Source: Candidatus Poribacteria bacterium (GTDB lineage Bacteria; Poribacteria; WGA-4E; WGA-3G). Taken from it: 7,157 nucleotides of DNA. The DNA lies in contig VXZL01000501.1 in assembly GCA_009845505.1 (NCBI GenBank), forward strand, positions 1 to 7,157. The letters run 5' to 3'. The notes beneath the pieces are model-generated. The model ran no database searches. It had not been told where the DNA came from and was given only the letters and a program-made list of their open reading frames with translations. Positions 4,368-7,157 of the stretch are shown one piece after another. Within the stretch, counting starts at the first letter, position 1. Each line of letters begins with the position of its first letter. A program made the position numbers and the translations under genes.

Positions 4368-7127
4368 AATATCAAATGTTTGCTGAGTTTCCCGAACTTC
4401 CGAACCCTTCCGTGCTTCCTGAATGTGTGTCCATGAGGTAATAAGCCTGTTGTAAGCAATTGCCTCTTGTGCCCACCCTTTGCGTTCACAGATAGCAAAA
4501 AGGCGATACGCCAACGCACGCGCATTCTCGACCTGTTCGCTGCTGAGTTGGTTTGCTAACCGTGCGACTTCTACTTCACCACCCCGATCAAGTGCTCTGA
4601 TAAGGTATTGCGTACATTCCCATGTATTTACGCGTCTATCTGAAGTTGGATCCCACTCGTCTGGATATTCCTCACGCGAAAGCAGACGAACTCTCCCCGC
4701 ACGTGCCCGAAGAACACCTGATTCCGCTACGCCCTCCACACTGGTATCTCTTGCGCGCGCAAGGACTTCGGCATCTCCAAAGGGTGCCTCCCGCATCCCG
4801 TACTGTTCAAACCACGAGACACAGAATCGGGTATCGAGGTCAAGATCGCCTTCCTGCTCGGTGAAATGAGCATCAAGTTCGGCATTGATGATTTGTAGGG
4901 CAGTACGAACACGCATAGGACTTCCGTCTGGTTCAAGAACACTGCTGTAGTTTGAAAAAACTGCCATGCCGGGACCGATTGCTGCTTGTGCAAGATCAAC
5001 AGGGGCAATATTACCCTGCTGCAAATGGTGAAGAGCATCAGGCAGGTCCCGACGAAGTGCTGCAATAAAACCTCGGCGGGTTGTCATACTTGCCTCATCG
5101 GACCTCGGACGACAGACGAGGACGATTGAAGACGCAAGGGCATTGGTTCCCATCGCAATTTGACGACTTTTCATCTCTGTTCGCATAGGCAGAGTTCCTG
5201 TGATTTGAAAACCAGCTTTGAGTAATCCTTCAAGCATTGTCTCCCATCCTGTTGAAGCGACGCTTCCATTGTTGGAATCAGTTTCAGATTGCTTAAAGGC
5301 ATAGTAGACAGTTACAGGATAATCTGGGTGTGCTCGGTCTTTCATGAATTGAAAGGCTTTGCTCAAACCTGTTAGGAAGTGTTCTTCTGCTCTCCTTCTA
5401 TCGCCACCGAAACGATGACGAGCAGCGACAAGTTCCTCAACTGTTGGAACAAGCATCAACCTAAACAAATCAGGATAGATTTGCCTTAAGCTTCGACGCA
5501 ACCAGATATAAAAAAAGTTTGAAAGTTCAGCGTAATCAATGTTATCGTAATAAGGCGGATCGGTCGAAATAAGTGGAGCATCAACTTCTAGCAATGCCGC
5601 AGCAGCATCAAGTTGAGTGACATGCCCGTTCCGAACTCGGATATTTCCGAAATTCTTATTAATAAACCGAGCACCCCATTCCACACAAGCTAACCAATTT
5701 CCCGTTGATTGACTAAAAGGATTACACTCTGCGTAATCCCAGACCATCGCAATTGCTTGACGGTCGAGAGTATGACCCATATAACCACCTCTAGATACCC
5801 AACGACAGAGATTTGACCAATAATCCGCCCCTTTATCTAACGCAAACGCTAAATATGTTACCACAGCATCAGCGTAATCTTCAGTCTTTTCACAATCTGC
5901 ATTATTGGCATCCATCTTTATTTTTTCCCTTGCTTCACTTATTAAATCACTGAAAGTGGTCAGCGCAGTCAGTTGTCTTTGTGTGAAAAGATCTGCCCAA
6001 GTATAAAAACCGTATCCGCGCCCACTGACTAAGGTTGAAGTATCTCGATTCATTTCAATTTCGGGTGCCCAATTAGGGTTAGCAGATTCCGCAATTTTCT
6101 CGTGTTTTTCCGATGGTGAAAGGTAAATTTGTCCATTTTGTCCTTCAGCGACGATCCCCATTAATTGTGTATCTACCCGCCCTTCCATACTTTCACTTTT
6201 TATGTATTCTTCGCGACTGTCCTGACAACATACGAGACAACGAAAGCGAGCACCTCGTCCTATCTTTGTGGGGGCAGGAGGTGTACCGTCCCCCGTTTTC
6301 ACTTCAAACCGCACTGTCTTATTCGCTTTATCAACAGTTGGTTCAATCCACGCCTTATTTCTCCTTCGTTTCGATAGCCAAAAAGTAGTGACCAATGGCA
6401 TCTTTGCTTCACAGGCGGGGTTATGACATTTTGCTCTGCGTGCCCAAACCCACGCAATGACTGTTGCTTCACCGCCACCTTGTTCTTCCGGCAGTTTCGC
6501 TTTCGGATAAAGATGCCCAATTCGCTTTTCGGCTTCCTTCCGCATCCATTTTCCATAATAACGAACATCTTCTGCTAATCCTGTAGCACCTTTCCATGTT
6601 TGACTCTGCAGCGAATCACTTTGTGCATCGGGATTCACCGGAGGTTGTCCTGCAAAGCGTGGTGGAATTTCTATCATTGCTTTGGTAATTAGAACAGCTA
6701 CGGGGTTAAGGTCGCTGCCGTATGCCTCTAAGCCGAGTCGTTGTGCCTCTAACGGGATTGAACCACCACCGCAGAATGGATCTAACACGGGAGGCGGATT
6801 TCCATTCGTCGATTTGAGAATCTCTGCGCGTGCCTTTTCCAAAACCTGTTCGTTATTGATATTTTCCCATTTTACCAACTCTTTAATGAGCTCAAAAAGA
6901 TTCTCGCGTTCGCGCTCTTGCTCTGCTTCGGTAAGATCGTCTCGATTGGAAGGGTCGTCAACAAGTGAGGCAAATAGCACTGCTCGGCAAGCTGCTAATG
7001 GTCGCCTCGCCCACCAGAGGTGTAATGTAGATGGGTGTCCGTGGCGGATGGATTTCTCGCGTGCGGCTTCGCGGTTGATGTCATCTAAGGGTAAAGCGAC
7101 TTCAATCAGTTTTTTGCGGTAGTTCAC
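4359..7127 (-). CDS. DUF1156-domain DNA methyltransferase with zinc-ribbon insertion (COG1743-like)
   Basis: This is a 922-aa SAM-dependent DNA methyltransferase, probably acting on an exocyclic amino group (N6-adenine or N4-cytosine). An N-terminal DUF1156 segment covers about residues 8-60, with the signature HPSTLHLWWARRP at 31-43. The SAM-binding motif I, LDPFCGGGS, is at 115-123, followed by the acidic SDLNP at 138-142. The catalytic motif IV, DPPYYDNIDY, is at 523-532. The roughly 400 residues between them include a likely zinc ribbon: C234 and C239 in CHNPAC, then C297, C300 and C301. This wide spacing and the ribbon are typical of COG1743. The C-terminal part (about 550-922) may hold target recognition or partner contacts but has no motif I recognise. 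The start is GTG at 7127, preceded by AAAGGAG with a 5-nt spacer; the N-terminus aligns with the family from its first residues. It is intact and leads the operon. GC content is visibly lower in the middle of the gene than at its ends. Relatives include the PglXI methylase of BREX type 3, but assignment to BREX is not supported here. Confidence 0.9.
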   Translation of the reverse strand: MNYRKKLIEVALPLDDINREAAREKSIRHGHPSTLHLWWARRPLAACRAVLFASLVDDPSNRDDLTEAEQERERENLFELIKELVKWENINNEQVLEKARAEILKSTNGNPPPVLDPFCGGGSIPLEAQRLGLEAYGSDLNPVAVLITKAMIEIPPRFAGQPPVNPDAQSDSLQSQTWKGATGLAEDVRYYGKWMRKEAEKRIGHLYPKAKLPEEQGGGEATVIAWVWARRAKCHNPACEAKMPLVTTFWLSKRRRNKAWIEPTVDKANKTVRFEVKTGDGTPPAPTKIGRGARFRCLVCCQDSREEYIKSESMEGRVDTQLMGIVAEGQNGQIYLSPSEKHEKIAESANPNWAPEIEMNRDTSTLVSGRGYGFYTWADLFTQRQLTALTTFSDLISEAREKIKMDANNADCEKTEDYADAVVTYLAFALDKGADYWSNLCRWVSRGGYMGHTLDRQAIAMVWDYAECNPFSQSTGNWLACVEWGARFINKNFGNIRVRNGHVTQLDAAAALLEVDAPLISTDPPYYDNIDYAELSNFFYIWLRRSLRQIYPDLFRLMLVPTVEELVAARHRFGGDRRRAEEHFLTGLSKAFQFMKDRAHPDYPVTVYYAFKQSETDSNNGSVASTGWETMLEGLLKAGFQITGTLPMRTEMKSRQIAMGTNALASSIVLVCRPRSDEASMTTRRGFIAALRRDLPDALHHLQQGNIAPVDLAQAAIGPGMAVFSNYSSVLEPDGSPMRVRTALQIINAELDAHFTEQEGDLDLDTRFCVSWFEQYGMREAPFGDAEVLARARDTSVEGVAESGVLRARAGRVRLLSREEYPDEWDPTSDRRVNTWECTQYLIRALDRGGEVEVARLANQLSSEQVENARALAYRLFAICERKGWAQEAIAYNRLITSWTHIQEARKGSEVRETQQTFDIEE

Positions 7128-7132
7128 AGTTT

Positions 7133-7139
7133 CTCCTTT
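7133..7139 (-). promoter_or_regulatory. Ribosome binding site of the methylase (GTG start)
   Basis: On the minus strand AAAGGAG stands 5 nt before the GTG at 7127. It supports a GTG start where there is no nearby ATG: the first internal Met is at about residue 151, beyond motif I, so the DUF1156 segment and motif I would be lost from that start. Confidence 0.8.
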
Positions 7140-7157
7140 CAGTAGAGTGTATGATAG

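Larger units (their letters stand above)
451..7127 (-). other. Four-gene putative defence operon (DUF1156 methylase, Phd-like protein, HNH nuclease, DUF499 ATPase)
   Basis: All four genes read leftward with almost no spacing. The methylase stop codon lies within the ribosome binding site of the Phd-like gene, that gene's stop overlaps the GTG start of the HNH gene by 4 bp, and 34 bp separates the HNH stop from the ATPase start. This shows one transcription unit with translational coupling across the first three genes. From family knowledge, DUF1156/COG1743 methylases and DUF499/COG1483 ATPases recur together in defence islands, and relatives of each occur in BREX/Pgl systems. It is inference that the two middle genes supply a nuclease and its restrainer to the same system. 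No promoter can be assigned because only 30 bp of upstream sequence is present, so further upstream members cannot be excluded. No convincing terminator is visible after the ATPase. Confidence 0.75.

Noticed and set aside
4480..4869. Plus-strand frames opposite the methylase C-terminus, and similar ones at 6113-6388 and 6682-7122
   Set aside because: They are antisense shadows of the intact methylase with low-complexity Ser/Arg-rich products and no motifs.
451..7127. A complete BREX or Pgl locus
   Set aside because: No PglZ-type phosphatase, BrxA, BrxB or helicase gene is present, and only family-level similarity of the methylase and ATPase points that way.
7151..7156. TATCAT on the minus strand as a -10 promoter element for the operon
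   Set aside because: It matches the consensus at five of six positions, but any -35 element would be outside the window, so it cannot be judged.

Overview
The window holds one compact, leftward-reading (minus-strand) operon of four genes, plus a gene-free segment of about 450 bp at the left edge. In transcription order the genes are: a 922-aa DUF1156/COG1743-type DNA methyltransferase with a zinc-ribbon insertion (7127 to 4359); a small Phd/YefM antitoxin-like protein with a helical tail (4353 to 3934); a 215-aa HNH endonuclease (3937 to 3290); and a 934-aa DUF499/COG1483-type P-loop ATPase (3255 to 451). Genes 1 to 3 are translationally coupled, with stop codons lying inside the next ribosome binding site or start codon. 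A 34-bp gap precedes the ATPase, which has its own strong ribosome binding site.

The large methylase and DUF499 ATPase are a recurring pair in prokaryotic defence islands, and both families have relatives among BREX/Pgl components. The unusual part is what lies between them: an antitoxin-like protein and an HNH nuclease. The layout therefore reads as a modification enzyme, a putative nuclease with a putative restrainer, and a large ATPase. This could be a restriction-modification-like or BREX-like anti-phage system with an embedded toxin-antitoxin-style nuclease module. That function is inference. The domain assignments rest on motifs visible in the sequence. No PglZ-type phosphatase, helicase or phospholipase D-like partner lies in the window, but the window ends only 30 bp upstream of the methylase start, so more genes could lie there.

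The left 450 bp carries no credible gene. It contains three kinds of short repeat: a hairpin pair near 3-46, two near-identical copies of a GC-rich palindromic unit 51 bp apart (165-236), and a short CAGGATT-type periodic tract (346-378). These look like dispersed intergenic repeats.

The organism is a bacterium of moderate GC content with strong Shine-Dalgarno sequences and frequent GTG starts. From memory, the hairpin and the GCCCCAGCGGGGCG repeat resemble intergenic repeats common in Candidatus Poribacteria and related uncultured lineages. This is a weak taxonomic guess that a database search would settle.
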